In this document: in pieces, positions 1 to 8,030 of the stretch
Layout of the letters: every line of letters starts with the position of its first letter
Numbering within the stretch: the stretch's first letter is position 1
Origin: Tissierellia bacterium
GTDB taxonomy: Bacteria; Bacillota; Clostridia; Tissierellales; Peptoniphilaceae
NCBI GenBank assembly: GCA_030528125.1
Contig: JAUMZM010000010.1
Coordinates: 1-42,213, forward strand
DNA length: 42,213 nucleotides
Direction: 5' to 3'
The notes under the pieces: generated by a model
The model's input: the letters and a program-made list of their open reading frames with translations, nothing else
Told to the model about the DNA's origin: nothing
Database searches by the model: none
Translations under genes and position numbers: made by a program

Positions 1-4
1 TTAA

Positions 5-38
5 AAAGCAGGTAGGTTTTGTATTTTCTACCTGCTTT
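5..38 (-). terminator. Intrinsic terminator for the guaA transcript
   Basis: An 11-bp perfect inverted repeat (5-15 with 28-38) encloses a 12-nt loop. Read on the minus strand it is followed by five T (3-7 on the plus strand). It lies about 95 nt beyond the guaA stop and is the first minus-strand terminator after that gene. Confidence 0.7.
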
Positions 39-50
39 GTCTACAGTCTG

Positions 51-76
51 AGACAAGGAAGTTTCCTTGTCTTTTT
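51..76 (+). terminator. Plus-strand terminator for a gene off the left edge
   Basis: The stem pairs 51-58 with 65-72 around a short AT-rich loop and is followed by a T-run at 72-76 on the plus strand. The polarity fits a convergent plus-strand gene that ends before the window. On the minus strand there is no T-run after the stem. Confidence 0.6.
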
Positions 77-132
77 AATTTACTATCAAAGTACTCGTAA
101 AATTAATATGATTCTATCTATATTAGATAATT

Positions 133-1662
133 TTATTCCCACTCAATTGTTCCAGGTGGCTTACTTGTTATATCATAGACTACTCTTCCTACTCCTTCTA
201 CTTCATTTATCATTCTTGAAGAAAGTTTTGTAAGTAGTTCATAAGGCAAGTCTGCTGCTTCTACTGTCATAGCATCAACTGTGCTTACGGCTCTTATTGC
301 TACTACATTATCGTAGGTTCTTTCGTCACCTTTTACTCCAACTGTTTTTAGTGGGGTATATACTGTAAAGTATTGCCATACATCTCTATCTATTTCAAAG
401 TTTTTAAATTCTTCTCTTAAGATATAATCTGTTTCTCTTACTATTCTAAGCTTGTCTTCTGTAATATCTCCGATTACTCTTATTCCTAGTCCCGGTCCTG
501 GGAATGGTTGGCGCCATATCATTTTTTCTGGCATTCCTATAGATAATCCAAGCTTTCTTACTTCATCTTTAAATAGATTTCTTAGTGGCTCAACTATTCC
601 TTCAAATAACATATCTTCTGGAAGTCCGCCTACATTATGATGACTTTTTATTACAGAAGCTTTGTCTTTTCCTGATTCTATTACATCTGGATAGATTGTT
701 CCTTGTACTAAATATTTTGCTCCACCAATTATTTTTGCTTCTCTTTCAAATACTTTTATAAATGTATTTCCTATTATTTTTCTCTTCTCTTCTGGCTCTG
801 TAACTCCCTTTAATAAGTCAAGAAATTCCTTTGAAGCATCTATGAATTTTACATTTAATCCTATATTTGAATAGCTTTCCAATACTTCTTCTACTTCATT
901 TTTTCTAAGTAATCCATGATCTACAAATATACATTGAAGATTATCGCCTATTGCCTTACTTACTATTGTTGCTGCAACTGATGAGTCTACTCCTCCAGAA
1001 AGTGCACAGATCATTTTTTCTCCAGCATACTTTTCTTTTATTTCTTTTATCATTGTATCGGCAACATCTTTTATTTCCCAATCCATTTTTGCATGACAGA
1101 TATCTTTTAGGAAATTATTAATTATTTGATTTCCATATTCTGAATGTGAAACTTCTGGATGGAATTGTACAGCATAAATTTGTTTTTCTTCATTTTCGTA
1201 TGCTGCTATAGGACAATTTAGTGTCCAAGCTGTTTTTTTGAATTCCTTGGCATTTTCTATTATTCCATCTCTATGGTTCATCCATACTGTTGACTCTTGT
1301 GGAACTCCTTTAAAAAGCTTTGAGTTTTTATCTACAAATAAATGTGTTTTTCCATACTCACCTTTATCCATATGCTCAATTTTTCCACCAAACTCATTGC
1401 TCATATATTGCATTCCATAGCAAATTCCAAGTATTGGTACTCCAAGTTCAAATATTTTTGGATCTGCTTTTAGTGAATCTTCTTCAAATACTGATTGTGG
1501 TCCACCTGTAAGTATTATTCCTTTTAGCCCACTAAAATCAATTGTATCTAAGTCTGTATCACAATTATAAAGTTCTGCGTAAACTCCATTTTCTCTTACG
1601 CGTCTAACTATGAGCTGATCATATTGACCACCGAAGTTAAATACAACTATTTTATCTTTCAT
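133..1662 (-). CDS. guaA: GMP synthase (glutamine-hydrolysing)
   Basis: GMP synthase converts XMP, ATP and glutamine to GMP, the last step of guanine nucleotide synthesis. The 509-residue length is normal for the family. The class I glutamine amidotransferase domain comes first: nucleophile Cys81 in a GICYG motif, and His168/Glu170 in FHPE. The ATP-pyrophosphatase domain follows, with the PP-loop SGGVDSS at 222-228, then the C-terminal dimerisation domain ending in KPPGTIEWE, which is typical of GuaA. The ATG is preceded by a GGGAGG ribosome site. The gene lies 12 nt downstream of a GNAT acetyltransferase, so the two are probably co-transcribed. No purine riboswitch is visible in the short leader of that unit. 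Confidence 0.98.
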   Translation of the reverse strand: MKDKIVVFNFGGQYDQLIVRRVRENGVYAELYNCDTDLDTIDFSGLKGIILTGGPQSVFEEDSLKADPKIFELGVPILGICYGMQYMSNEFGGKIEHMDKGEYGKTHLFVDKNSKLFKGVPQESTVWMNHRDGIIENAKEFKKTAWTLNCPIAAYENEEKQIYAVQFHPEVSHSEYGNQIINNFLKDICHAKMDWEIKDVADTMIKEIKEKYAGEKMICALSGGVDSSVAATIVSKAIGDNLQCIFVDHGLLRKNEVEEVLESYSNIGLNVKFIDASKEFLDLLKGVTEPEEKRKIIGNTFIKVFEREAKIIGGAKYLVQGTIYPDVIESGKDKASVIKSHHNVGGLPEDMLFEGIVEPLRNLFKDEVRKLGLSIGMPEKMIWRQPFPGPGLGIRVIGDITEDKLRIVRETDYILREEFKNFEIDRDVWQYFTVYTPLKTVGVKGDERTYDNVVAIRAVSTVDAMTVEAADLPYELLTKLSSRMINEVEGVGRVVYDITSKPPGTIEWE

Positions 1663-1674
1663 TGTGCCTCCCTT

Positions 1675-2220
1675 TTAGATTTCTCCAAATACGCTAAATA
1701 AAGTCATATAGCTTATATTTGTAATTTCATAATATATTGTACTACCTTTTTTTGATATTTGTCTGAAATTTAATTTTTTTAGTACTTCTTGCCATGATTC
1801 ATTATCTATATCTGAGTATGTCCTTACTTTCTCTGCTCCTACTTCTGTAAAGAAAAACTCCAATAATTTACTTATAACTTCTGTAGCATATCCCCTATTT
1901 TTGAATTTGCTATTTATAGCTAAAGATAAATCTATTGATTTTTCATCTTCATTTATATTATTTGCTTTAGCTTCTCCTATCGCTTGATCATTTTTCTTAA
2001 GAATTATTAGCCAATTGTAATCAAGGTTTTTGTCTTCACTTTCTATATAATCTTTTATTTTCTTATTTGCTTGTTCTTTTGATTGTGCATAGAATTCATT
2101 TGCAAATTTCTTAATCTTCTCATCATTCATCCACTCGTAAGACTCATCCAAATCTTTGGGTATAAATCTTCTTAGCTGAGTTCTTCTTGTAAATAATAGT
2201 TCTGATTTTTTATTTAACAT
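1675..2220 (-). CDS. GNAT-family N-acetyltransferase (RimJ/RimL-like)
   Basis: This 181-residue protein has the layout of RimJ/RimL-type acetyltransferases: an N-terminal R-x-x-x-x-D/E-x-Y region (about 17-30), a central strand with conserved Gly82 and an acetyl-CoA-binding segment around residues 107-120 (KNRGYATEV). The substrate cannot be read from the sequence; family members acetylate protein N-termini, small amines or antibiotics. The Asn140 and Phe152 region (DNESW...LNF) matches the usual C-terminal core. It is the first gene of a unit with guaA. The ATG has an AAGGAG-like site just upstream. It is not a known partner of guaA, so the pairing may be incidental. Confidence 0.85.
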   Translation of the reverse strand: MLNKKSELLFTRRTQLRRFIPKDLDESYEWMNDEKIKKFANEFYAQSKEQANKKIKDYIESEDKNLDYNWLIILKKNDQAIGEAKANNINEDEKSIDLSLAINSKFKNRGYATEVISKLLEFFFTEVGAEKVRTYSDIDNESWQEVLKKLNFRQISKKGSTIYYEITNISYMTLFSVFGEI

Positions 2221-2250
2221 ATTTCTCCTTTATATCACTTTATCTATTTT

Positions 2251-2279
2251 ATTATAACATCTTTTTAATTAATACAAAA
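2251..2279 (-). promoter_or_regulatory. Candidate promoter for the GNAT-guaA unit
   Basis: On the minus strand a perfect TATAAT (2251-2256) is preceded, after 17 nt, by a weak -35 TTTTGT (2274-2279). It lies about 30 nt from the GNAT start and is divergent from the ktrB promoter. Confidence 0.4.
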
Positions 2280-2321
2280 ATTTCCATTATAACTATTGTT
2301 ATTTAAAAAATAATATTAATA

Positions 2322-2350
2322 TTGAGTTTATATCTTTTTGTGTTTATAAT
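2322..2350 (+). promoter_or_regulatory. Promoter of ktrB-ktrA
   Basis: TTGAGT at 2322-2327 and a perfect TATAAT at 2345-2350 are spaced by 17 nt. Transcription would start near 2357, just before the AAAGGAG ribosome site of ktrB. The -35 box coincides with a TTG that could otherwise be taken as an upstream start codon. Confidence 0.75.
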
Positions 2351-2372
2351 AGTTAACAAAGGAGTTATAAAA

Positions 2373-3701
2373 TTGAAAAAAGATAAAATATATAAAAGGC
2401 CTGCTTTTATTATAATGTCAAGTTTTATTGTTGTTATTTTATTAGGAGCATTCCTACTAAATCTTAATATAGCCAGTAGTAATGGTAAAAGTTTGGGATT
2501 TGAAAATGCCCTTTTTACTGCAACTTCTGCAACTTGTGTTACAGGCCTAATTGTCGTGAATACAGCTAAGAAATGGAGTTTTTTTGGAAAACTAATCATT
2601 ATTATTTTAATTCAAATAGGTGGACTTGGAACCATGTCTATGTTTAGTGCTTTTTTCTTGTTTTTAAAAAAGAGAATTGGACTTAGACATAGAATGATCA
2701 TAAAGGAATCTTTAAACCTCAACTCTTATACTGGAGTTGTTAGATTTGTCAAAAATATTATAATATTCTCTCTTTCAATTGAAATTATAGGTGCTATGAT
2801 TCTTGCTATTAGATTTGTACCTATGTTTGGTTTAAGAGGAATTTGGCTTTCTATTTTCCATTCTATTAGTGCTTATTGTAATGCTGGATTTGATTTATTC
2901 GGTAATAGCATGGAAGGTTTTTACAACGATCCTTTAGTATTACTAACTATAAGTGGTTTAGTTATTGTAGGTGGACTTGGATTTATAGTTTTTTCAGATT
3001 TATATGAATCTAAAAATTTCAAGAATCTAACTCTTCACTCAAAACTTGCACTTACAATTTCTCTAGCTTTGCTTGTTTCTGGAACTATTGTTTTTATTGT
3101 TCTTGAAGATAATAATGTTCAGTCTATAAGAGATTTTTCAACTGGAGATACAATCTTAACGGCTTTCTTCCAGTCAACTGTTGCAAGAACGGCTGGTTTT
3201 AGTTCAATAGATCTTGCTAATATTCATCATTCGACTGCATTTATGCTGATGCTTTTGATGTTTGTAGGAGCAAGCCCGGCATCAACTGGTGGTGGTATAA
3301 AGACTACCACTTTTGGAATTTTAATTCTTTCAACTTTATCAATTCTTAGAGGTGAAAATAGATTTAGGGCTTATAAGAGATCTATCAAGATAGAGATCAT
3401 ATATAGATCAATTGCAATCTTAATGCTTTCGCTTGGAATTATAGCAATAAGTTCTTTTCTTATTTCAGGTATGGAGCATGAAAGGTTTGCTTTTATTGAT
3501 GTAATGTTTGAAGTTTTTTCAGCTTTTGCTACAGTAGGTACTTCAAGAGGAATTACAGCAGATTTATCTTTATTTTCTCATCTAGTTCTTATAGTAGTAA
3601 TGATTTTTGGAAGAGTTGGCCCATTCACTGTGGCTTATGCTATTTCAAATCATAAGAAAAATAAGATTCAATATGCAAATGGTCAAGTTATAGTAGGTTA
3701 G
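2373..3701 (+). CDS. ktrB: Potassium uptake channel subunit, TrkH/KtrB family
   Basis: KtrB is the membrane channel of the Ktr potassium uptake system. The four selectivity-filter repeats are visible in order: SATCVTG, CNAGFD, ARTAGFSS and ATVGTS, each between hydrophobic helices. I place the start at the TTG at 2373, with AAAGGAG 8 nt upstream. Reading further upstream would put the first codons inside the promoter at 2322-2350. The resulting protein has 442 residues, usual for KtrB. ktrA follows after 8 nt, so the two form one operon and one transporter. A Na+-coupled mode is known for some relatives but cannot be read here. Confidence 0.93.
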   Translation: MKKDKIYKRPAFIIMSSFIVVILLGAFLLNLNIASSNGKSLGFENALFTATSATCVTGLIVVNTAKKWSFFGKLIIIILIQIGGLGTMSMFSAFFLFLKKRIGLRHRMIIKESLNLNSYTGVVRFVKNIIIFSLSIEIIGAMILAIRFVPMFGLRGIWLSIFHSISAYCNAGFDLFGNSMEGFYNDPLVLLTISGLVIVGGLGFIVFSDLYESKNFKNLTLHSKLALTISLALLVSGTIVFIVLEDNNVQSIRDFSTGDTILTAFFQSTVARTAGFSSIDLANIHHSTAFMLMLLMFVGASPASTGGGIKTTTFGILILSTLSILRGENRFRAYKRSIKIEIIYRSIAILMLSLGIIAISSFLISGMEHERFAFIDVMFEVFSAFATVGTSRGITADLSLFSHLVLIVVMIFGRVGPFTVAYAISNHKKNKIQYANGQVIVG

Positions 3702-3709
3702 GAGATTAT

Positions 3710-4354
3710 ATGAAATCAATAGTTATTTTTGGTGCAGGACGTTTTGGTTCTTCAATTGCTAGCACTTTAACAAAACTTGGAAATGAAGTTTTGATAATAG
3801 ATAGAAATCCAGAGGCAATTGATAATATAAGTTTAAATGTTACAACAGCGATAGTAGCTGATGTAAGTGATGAAGCAGTTACAGACCAACTAGGTCTTAC
3901 AAATTTTGATATTGCAGTTGTTGCAATAGGTTCTAAAATCGAAGCTTCGATTTTTGCAACTCTTGCTGCAAAAGAGGCAAATATTCCAGATATTTATGCT
4001 AAAGCTAATTCTTCAAGACATGCAGAAATTCTAGAAAAACTTGGAGCAGATCATATCGTATTTCCAGAATATGATATGGGCTTTAGGCTTGCAGAGTTAA
4101 TCAATTCAGATAGGATTATAGATCAGGTTAGACTTAGCGAAAGTTTTTCAATAATTGAGCTTGTATGCCCTCAAAAATGGGTTGGGAAAAACTTGATTTC
4201 TTTAGATTTTAGAAAAAAATATAATTGCAATGTAATTGCAATAAAGAGGAAAAACGAAGTTATAACCCCAGTTGATCCTTATGATAATTTTAAAGAAAAT
4301 GATTCTATTTTATTAATAGGAAGAAATACAGATTTAAACAAAATAAAAGATTAA
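3710..4354 (+). CDS. ktrA: Potassium uptake regulatory subunit, TrkA/KtrA (RCK domains)
   Basis: KtrA is the cytoplasmic nucleotide-binding ring that gates KtrB. The protein has 214 residues. Residues 1-130 form the RCK-N Rossmann domain, with GAGRFG at 8-13 and an acidic Asp at the end of the second strand (LIIDRN), the NAD(H)/ATP/ADP-binding pattern. Residues about 135-214 form the RCK-C (TrkA-C) domain. The ATG at 3710 has an AGGAG site. It lies 8 nt after ktrB and is followed by a terminator at 4361-4391. Confidence 0.93.
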   Translation: MKSIVIFGAGRFGSSIASTLTKLGNEVLIIDRNPEAIDNISLNVTTAIVADVSDEAVTDQLGLTNFDIAVVAIGSKIEASIFATLAAKEANIPDIYAKANSSRHAEILEKLGADHIVFPEYDMGFRLAELINSDRIIDQVRLSESFSIIELVCPQKWVGKNLISLDFRKKYNCNVIAIKRKNEVITPVDPYDNFKENDSILLIGRNTDLNKIKD

Positions 4355-4360
4355 TTGATT

Positions 4361-4391
4361 AAAGAAATCGACTTCTATCGGTTTCTTTTTA
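4361..4391 (+). terminator. Intrinsic terminator after ktrA
   Basis: An 11-bp stem (4361-4371 with 4378-4388) has a 6-nt loop and ends in TTTCTTTTT. The single non-Watson-Crick pair is U·G when read as plus-strand RNA, which fits use in this direction. It ends only about 15 nt before the ATG of the decarboxylase, so that gene depends on read-through or on a promoter overlapping the hairpin. Confidence 0.7.
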
Positions 4392-4405
4392 CTTATGAGG
4401 ATAAA

Positions 4406-5758
4406 ATGTTATTTAATGAATTAGAAAATTACCTAGGAAAAGATATATATCCATTTCACATGCCAGGTCATAAAAGAAATAAGAGGTTTAACACAAATTT
4501 AGGCTATGGATATGATATAACAGAAATTGATAAATTTGATAATCTAAATAATCCAACTGGAATTTTGAGACAATCAGAAAAAGATTGTGCAAAAATTTAT
4601 AATGTAAAAGATTCAATTTTTTCTGTAAATGGATCAACATGTGGAATACTTTCTGTAATAAGAGCTCTTACATATAATAATAAGAATGTTTTAATATCAA
4701 GAGCAAGCCATAAGTCAGTATATAACGCAATGGAATTGTGTAATCTAAATCCTTCTTATATACTTCCTAATTACAGCAATATTGGATTTTTTAAAGAAAT
4801 AAATACAAATACATTAGAAGATACGCTAAAAGAAGAAAATTATGCTTTTGTTATGATAACATCACCAACTTATGAAGGCTATCTAAGTGATCTATCTAAG
4901 ATAAGAAAATTATGTCATAAATATAATACCTATCTTATAGTAGATGCCGCACATGGATCACATATAGGTTTTTTAGAAAATCAAGATTTCATATCTACAA
5001 ACTGCGATATATCTATTATGTCTTTTCACAAAAATCTATCAGGATTAACACAGACAGCTGTTATAAATATAAATAATGAGAATATAGATATTAATGAAAT
5101 AAGAAGAAATATGGCAATATTTCAAAGCTCTTCCCCATCTTATATTCTCATAAATTCAATATGCAATCTAGTAGACGAATTTAATTTATATTATGATAAG
5201 TTTAAATTCTTAGATAAAATGCTAGATGAATTTTATAAAGAAAAATATAATTTTTTAGAAATAATAGATGATTATAATAAAGACAGATCAAAAATTCTAA
5301 TTTCAACCAGAAAAAGCAATATAACAGGATTTGATTTACAAAAATTACTCAAAAATGAAAAAATAGAAATCGAATATTCATCTAGAAACTTTGCCCTTTT
5401 AATATCTACAATATTTGATAGCAAAAAAGGATTTATACGATTAAAAAATGCTCTAAGAAAAATAGATAATAGCATAGATTGCGGAGAAAATGAAATCAGC
5501 TTTTCTTATGAAATTCCAGATAAAATATATAATATAGATGAAGCTATCAAGAAAAATTTCGTAGAAATTCCAATAGAAAATTCAAATAATTTGATATCAC
5601 ATGAATATATTTACTCATATCCTCCAGGAATACCAATAATTGCACCTGGAGAAAGAATAAATTATAAAATTATAAAAAATCTCTTAGATTCAAAAATTAA
5701 TCTTACAAATGGATTGGATATAATAACAAGAACTATAGGCATTATTGACAATAATTGA
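4406..5758 (+). CDS. Orn/Lys/Arg decarboxylase family PLP enzyme
   Basis: This is a fold-type I PLP enzyme of the small Orn/Lys/Arg decarboxylase group (SpeA/YaaO/Cad-like). From the ATG at 4406 it has 450 residues. The N-terminal PFHMPGHKR motif is diagnostic. Asp180 in DAAHGSH should bind the pyridine nitrogen, and Lys209 in SFHKNLSG should hold PLP. The C-terminal part (PPGIPIIAPGE) matches the family's C-terminal domain. The substrate (lysine, arginine or ornithine) cannot be decided; the product would be a polyamine or diamine. I prefer the ATG at 4406 with GAGG 5 nt upstream over a TTG at 4355, because the ktrA terminator occupies 4361-4391. The scfA promoter lies in and just after its last codons. 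Confidence 0.88.
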   Translation: MLFNELENYLGKDIYPFHMPGHKRNKRFNTNLGYGYDITEIDKFDNLNNPTGILRQSEKDCAKIYNVKDSIFSVNGSTCGILSVIRALTYNNKNVLISRASHKSVYNAMELCNLNPSYILPNYSNIGFFKEINTNTLEDTLKEENYAFVMITSPTYEGYLSDLSKIRKLCHKYNTYLIVDAAHGSHIGFLENQDFISTNCDISIMSFHKNLSGLTQTAVININNENIDINEIRRNMAIFQSSSPSYILINSICNLVDEFNLYYDKFKFLDKMLDEFYKEKYNFLEIIDDYNKDRSKILISTRKSNITGFDLQKLLKNEKIEIEYSSRNFALLISTIFDSKKGFIRLKNALRKIDNSIDCGENEISFSYEIPDKIYNIDEAIKKNFVEIPIENSNNLISHEYIYSYPPGIPIIAPGERINYKIIKNLLDSKINLTNGLDIITRTIGIIDNN

Positions 5759-5773
5759 TATTTCTACTATAAT
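5745..5773 (+). promoter_or_regulatory. Consensus sigma-A promoter of scfA
   Basis: A perfect TTGACA (5745-5750), a 17-nt spacer and a perfect TATAAT (5768-5773) are present. The -35 box lies within the last codons of the decarboxylase. It is the strongest promoter match I found in the window and implies abundant precursor-peptide mRNA. Confidence 0.88.
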
Positions 5774-5804
5774 TAAAAAGAAATGATACATAAAGGAGTA
5801 AGAA

Positions 5805-5951
5805 ATGAAAAGAATTATTACTTTAAATACTAGAAATCTCCACAAGAGCAAAAACAAAGGTGGATGTGGTGAATGCCAAACATCTTGCCAATCAGCTTGC
5901 AAAACAAGTTGCGGAGTAGCAAATCAAGAATGCGTTAATGAAAACAAATAA
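5805..5951 (+). CDS. scfA: SCIFF precursor peptide (six cysteines in forty-five residues)
   Basis: This short gene encodes a 48-residue peptide. A lysine-rich leader (about 1-20) is followed by a core with six cysteines at 21, 24, 28, 32, 36 and 43 in the pattern GGCGECQTSCQSACKTSC. This matches the SCIFF family of ribosomally made peptides, found in almost all Clostridia. The radical-SAM maturase next door is known in this family to install Cys-to-Thr thioether bonds; Thr26 and Thr34 are candidate acceptors here. The ATG has AAAGGAG 8 nt upstream and a consensus promoter at 5745-5773. The mature peptide's function is not known from sequence. scfB follows after a hairpin. Confidence 0.93.
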   Translation: MKRIITLNTRNLHKSKNKGGCGECQTSCQSACKTSCGVANQECVNENK

Positions 5952-5952
5952 T

Positions 5953-5977
5953 AAGGGCTTAAGCCCTTATATTTTTT
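5953..5977 (+). terminator. Leaky terminator between scfA and scfB
   Basis: The 16-nt palindrome AAGGGCTTAAGCCCTT (5953-5968) is followed by TATATTTTTTT. It lies 2 nt after the scfA stop and 25-30 nt before scfB. Since scfB has no separate strong promoter here, partial read-through probably sets a large excess of peptide over enzyme. Confidence 0.75.
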
Positions 5978-6001
5978 TGAAAAATTAATTAAGGAATACA
6001 A

Positions 6002-7399
6002 ATGATACATCAATATAAATTAAAAGGATATAATATAGTTTTGGATATCTACAGTGGTTCAATCCATTTAGTAGATGATATAACTTATGATATAATCTCA
6101 ATGTTTGAAGATGAGACTTATGATTACATCAAAGAAAAAATAAAATCACAATACAATATAACAGATGATGAATTCAAAGAAGCTTACGAAGAAGTAAAAG
6201 CTCTACAAGAAGATAATGTTTTGTTTTCAGAAGATGAATTTAAAGATTTATCAATTCAAATGGAAAACAAAAAATCCTATCTTAAAGCTTTATGCTTAAA
6301 TATAAGTCATACTTGCAATTTTTCTTGTGAATATTGCTTTGCAAAAGGTGGTAAATACCATGGGCCTGATGCAATAATGACATTTGATATAGCAAAAAGA
6401 GCAATAGATTTTCTAATAGAAAACAGTGGTTATCACAGAAATTTAGATATAGACTTTTTTGGTGGCGAACCCCTTATGAATTGGGATGTAGTAGAAAAAA
6501 CCGTAGATTATTGTAAATCAATTGAAAAAGAATATAACAAGAAATTTAATTTCACACTTACAACAAATGGTCTATTGCTTGATGATTATAAAATAGATTA
6601 TTTAAATAATAATATGAAAAATGTAGTATTATCACTTGATGGAAGAAAAGATACACATGATAGGTTTAGAAAGACATTATCAGGAGAAGGATCTTATGAT
6701 CTTATAGTTCCAAAATTCCAAAACTTTGTCAAAAAAAGAAAAGACAAGGAATACTACATGAGGGGAACATTTACAGCAAATAATCTTGATTTTACAAAAG
6801 ATATAGAACAAATGTTAGAGCTTGGATTTAATAGAACATCTCTTGAACCTGTAATAGGAAATCCAAACGAAAAATATGCACTTAAGGAAGAAGATTTGCC
6901 TAAAATCTATGAAGAATACGAAAAGCTTGCTGATATGCTAATAGATGGGATAAAAACCAACAATGAATTCATATTCTATCATTTCATGTTGGATTTAGAA
7001 AATGGTCCTTGTATTCAAAAAAGAGTATCAGGATGCGGATCCGGAAGCGAATATATGGCAGTAACTCCTACAGGAGATTTATATCCATGTCACCAATTTG
7101 TAGGAGAAGATGATTTCAAATTAGGAGATGTATTTACAGGACTAAAAGAAGAAAAGAAAGATTTGATAAATAAATTTAAAACATGCAACACATATTCTAA
7201 TAGTGAATGTCAAAACTGTTGGGCAAAAATGTATTGTTCTGGAGGATGTTCAGCAAATAATTATCATGCAACAGGTAACATAAATGGCATATATGATTAT
7301 TCTTGCAAAATATTTAGAAAAAGAATTGAATGTGCAATCGCAGTTAAAATCTTTGAATACATGAACGAAAATCAAAAAGAAGAATTAGAAGTTAAATAA
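6002..7399 (+). CDS. scfB: SCIFF radical-SAM maturase with SPASM domain
   Basis: The enzyme (465 residues) matures the SCIFF peptide. Residues about 1-85 look like the RRE/PqqD-like leader-binding domain. Cys105, Cys109 and Cys112 (CNFSCEYC) form the CX3CX2C site for the SAM-cleaving [4Fe-4S] cluster, followed by the DFFGGEP motif. The C-terminal SPASM region holds several cysteines (CGSGSEY, YPCHQF, CNTY, CQNCW, YCSGGC, YSCK), enough for two auxiliary clusters. Characterised homologues (CteB-type) form thioether links. The ATG has an AAGGAA site. It shares the scfA promoter through the hairpin at 5953. Its 3' end overlaps the convergent comF by 8 nt. Confidence 0.95.
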   Translation: MIHQYKLKGYNIVLDIYSGSIHLVDDITYDIISMFEDETYDYIKEKIKSQYNITDDEFKEAYEEVKALQEDNVLFSEDEFKDLSIQMENKKSYLKALCLNISHTCNFSCEYCFAKGGKYHGPDAIMTFDIAKRAIDFLIENSGYHRNLDIDFFGGEPLMNWDVVEKTVDYCKSIEKEYNKKFNFTLTTNGLLLDDYKIDYLNNNMKNVVLSLDGRKDTHDRFRKTLSGEGSYDLIVPKFQNFVKKRKDKEYYMRGTFTANNLDFTKDIEQMLELGFNRTSLEPVIGNPNEKYALKEEDLPKIYEEYEKLADMLIDGIKTNNEFIFYHFMLDLENGPCIQKRVSGCGSGSEYMAVTPTGDLYPCHQFVGEDDFKLGDVFTGLKEEKKDLINKFKTCNTYSNSECQNCWAKMYCSGGCSANNYHATGNINGIYDYSCKIFRKRIECAIAVKIFEYMNENQKEELEVK

Positions 7400-8030
7400 C
7401 TTTACCAGAAGAAGTAAGTGTTAATGCACTTACTTTTTTTGGATTTCTAGTGTATAACACTTCTCTAATTTCTCTTAGAGTATTTCCTGTTGTAACTATA
7501 TCATCAAAAATCAATATACTCTTACCTTCTAGACTTTTATCATCTTTAAATTCAAAAGCCTCTTTCAGATTATCTTCTCTTTCAAATTTATTAAGATCAT
7601 GCTGAGATTTTGTACTTTTTGATTTGATCAAAGAATTAAAATAAATAAGGTTTGTTTCTTTTATAAACATATCACTTATAAGTCTAATATGATCGAAACC
7701 TCTTTTTCTCTTCTTTTTTTCATGCATTGGAGCAGGAATAAGATAATCATAATCTTTAAACAAGTTAGTCCTCTTATCAAATTGAAGTATCATTTCGCTA
7801 AAGATATGCGCATAAGCTGTAATTCTTTCAAATTTGTAATCTCTGATCATATTTTTCATAATATCATCATAAAAATAAGGATAGAAGACCTCTGTATCCA
7901 TAATAAAAGTATGATTATCCACCCTATCAAGTCTACTAAGACAATTATTGCACAAAAACATATCATCTATTTTATTTTTGCCACAATAATAGCAGTAGCT
8001 ATTGTTTTGAAATATATAATCACTAATCAT
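7392..8030 (-). CDS. comF: ComF-family phosphoribosyltransferase-like protein
   Basis: ComF proteins support DNA uptake during transformation and pair a zinc ribbon with a PRT domain. From the ATG at 8030 the protein has 212 residues. Cys13/Cys16 and Cys27/Cys30 form the N-terminal zinc ribbon. The PRPP loop IFDDIVTTGNT is near residue 175. I prefer the ATG at 8030 (site GAGG, 6 nt away) to a TTG at 8042. The start lies within the end of recD2 (8-nt overlap), so translation is probably coupled. No other competence gene is in the window, so a role in DNA uptake is only a family-level inference. Confidence 0.88.
   Translation of the reverse strand: MISDYIFQNNSYCYYCGKNKIDDMFLCNNCLSRLDRVDNHTFIMDTEVFYPYFYDDIMKNMIRDYKFERITAYAHIFSEMILQFDKRTNLFKDYDYLIPAPMHEKKKRKRGFDHIRLISDMFIKETNLIYFNSLIKSKSTKSQHDLNKFEREDNLKEAFEFKDDKSLEGKSILIFDDIVTTGNTLREIREVLYTRNPKKVSALTLTSSGKVI
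7412..7440 (+). terminator. scfB terminator inside the convergent comF gene
   Basis: A 9-bp stem (7412-7420 with 7427-7435) has a 6-nt loop and a run of seven T (7434-7440). It is a strong plus-strand terminator 13 nt after the scfB stop. The same bases encode the C-terminal SALTLTS residues of ComF on the minus strand. The minus-strand RNA has no T-run after the stem, so it should not stop comF. Confidence 0.8.

Noticed and set aside
1663-2372. Purine riboswitch for guaA.
   Set aside because: The leader before the GNAT gene is about 30 nt and the gap to guaA is 12 nt, too short for an aptamer.
2303-2599. A minus-strand frame across the start of ktrB.
   Set aside because: It overlaps the ktrB channel motifs and promoter and has no family features.
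4355-4405. A TTG-started N-terminal extension of the decarboxylase.
   Set aside because: It is overlaid by the ktrA terminator; the family's N-terminus begins close to the ATG at 4406, which has a ribosome site.
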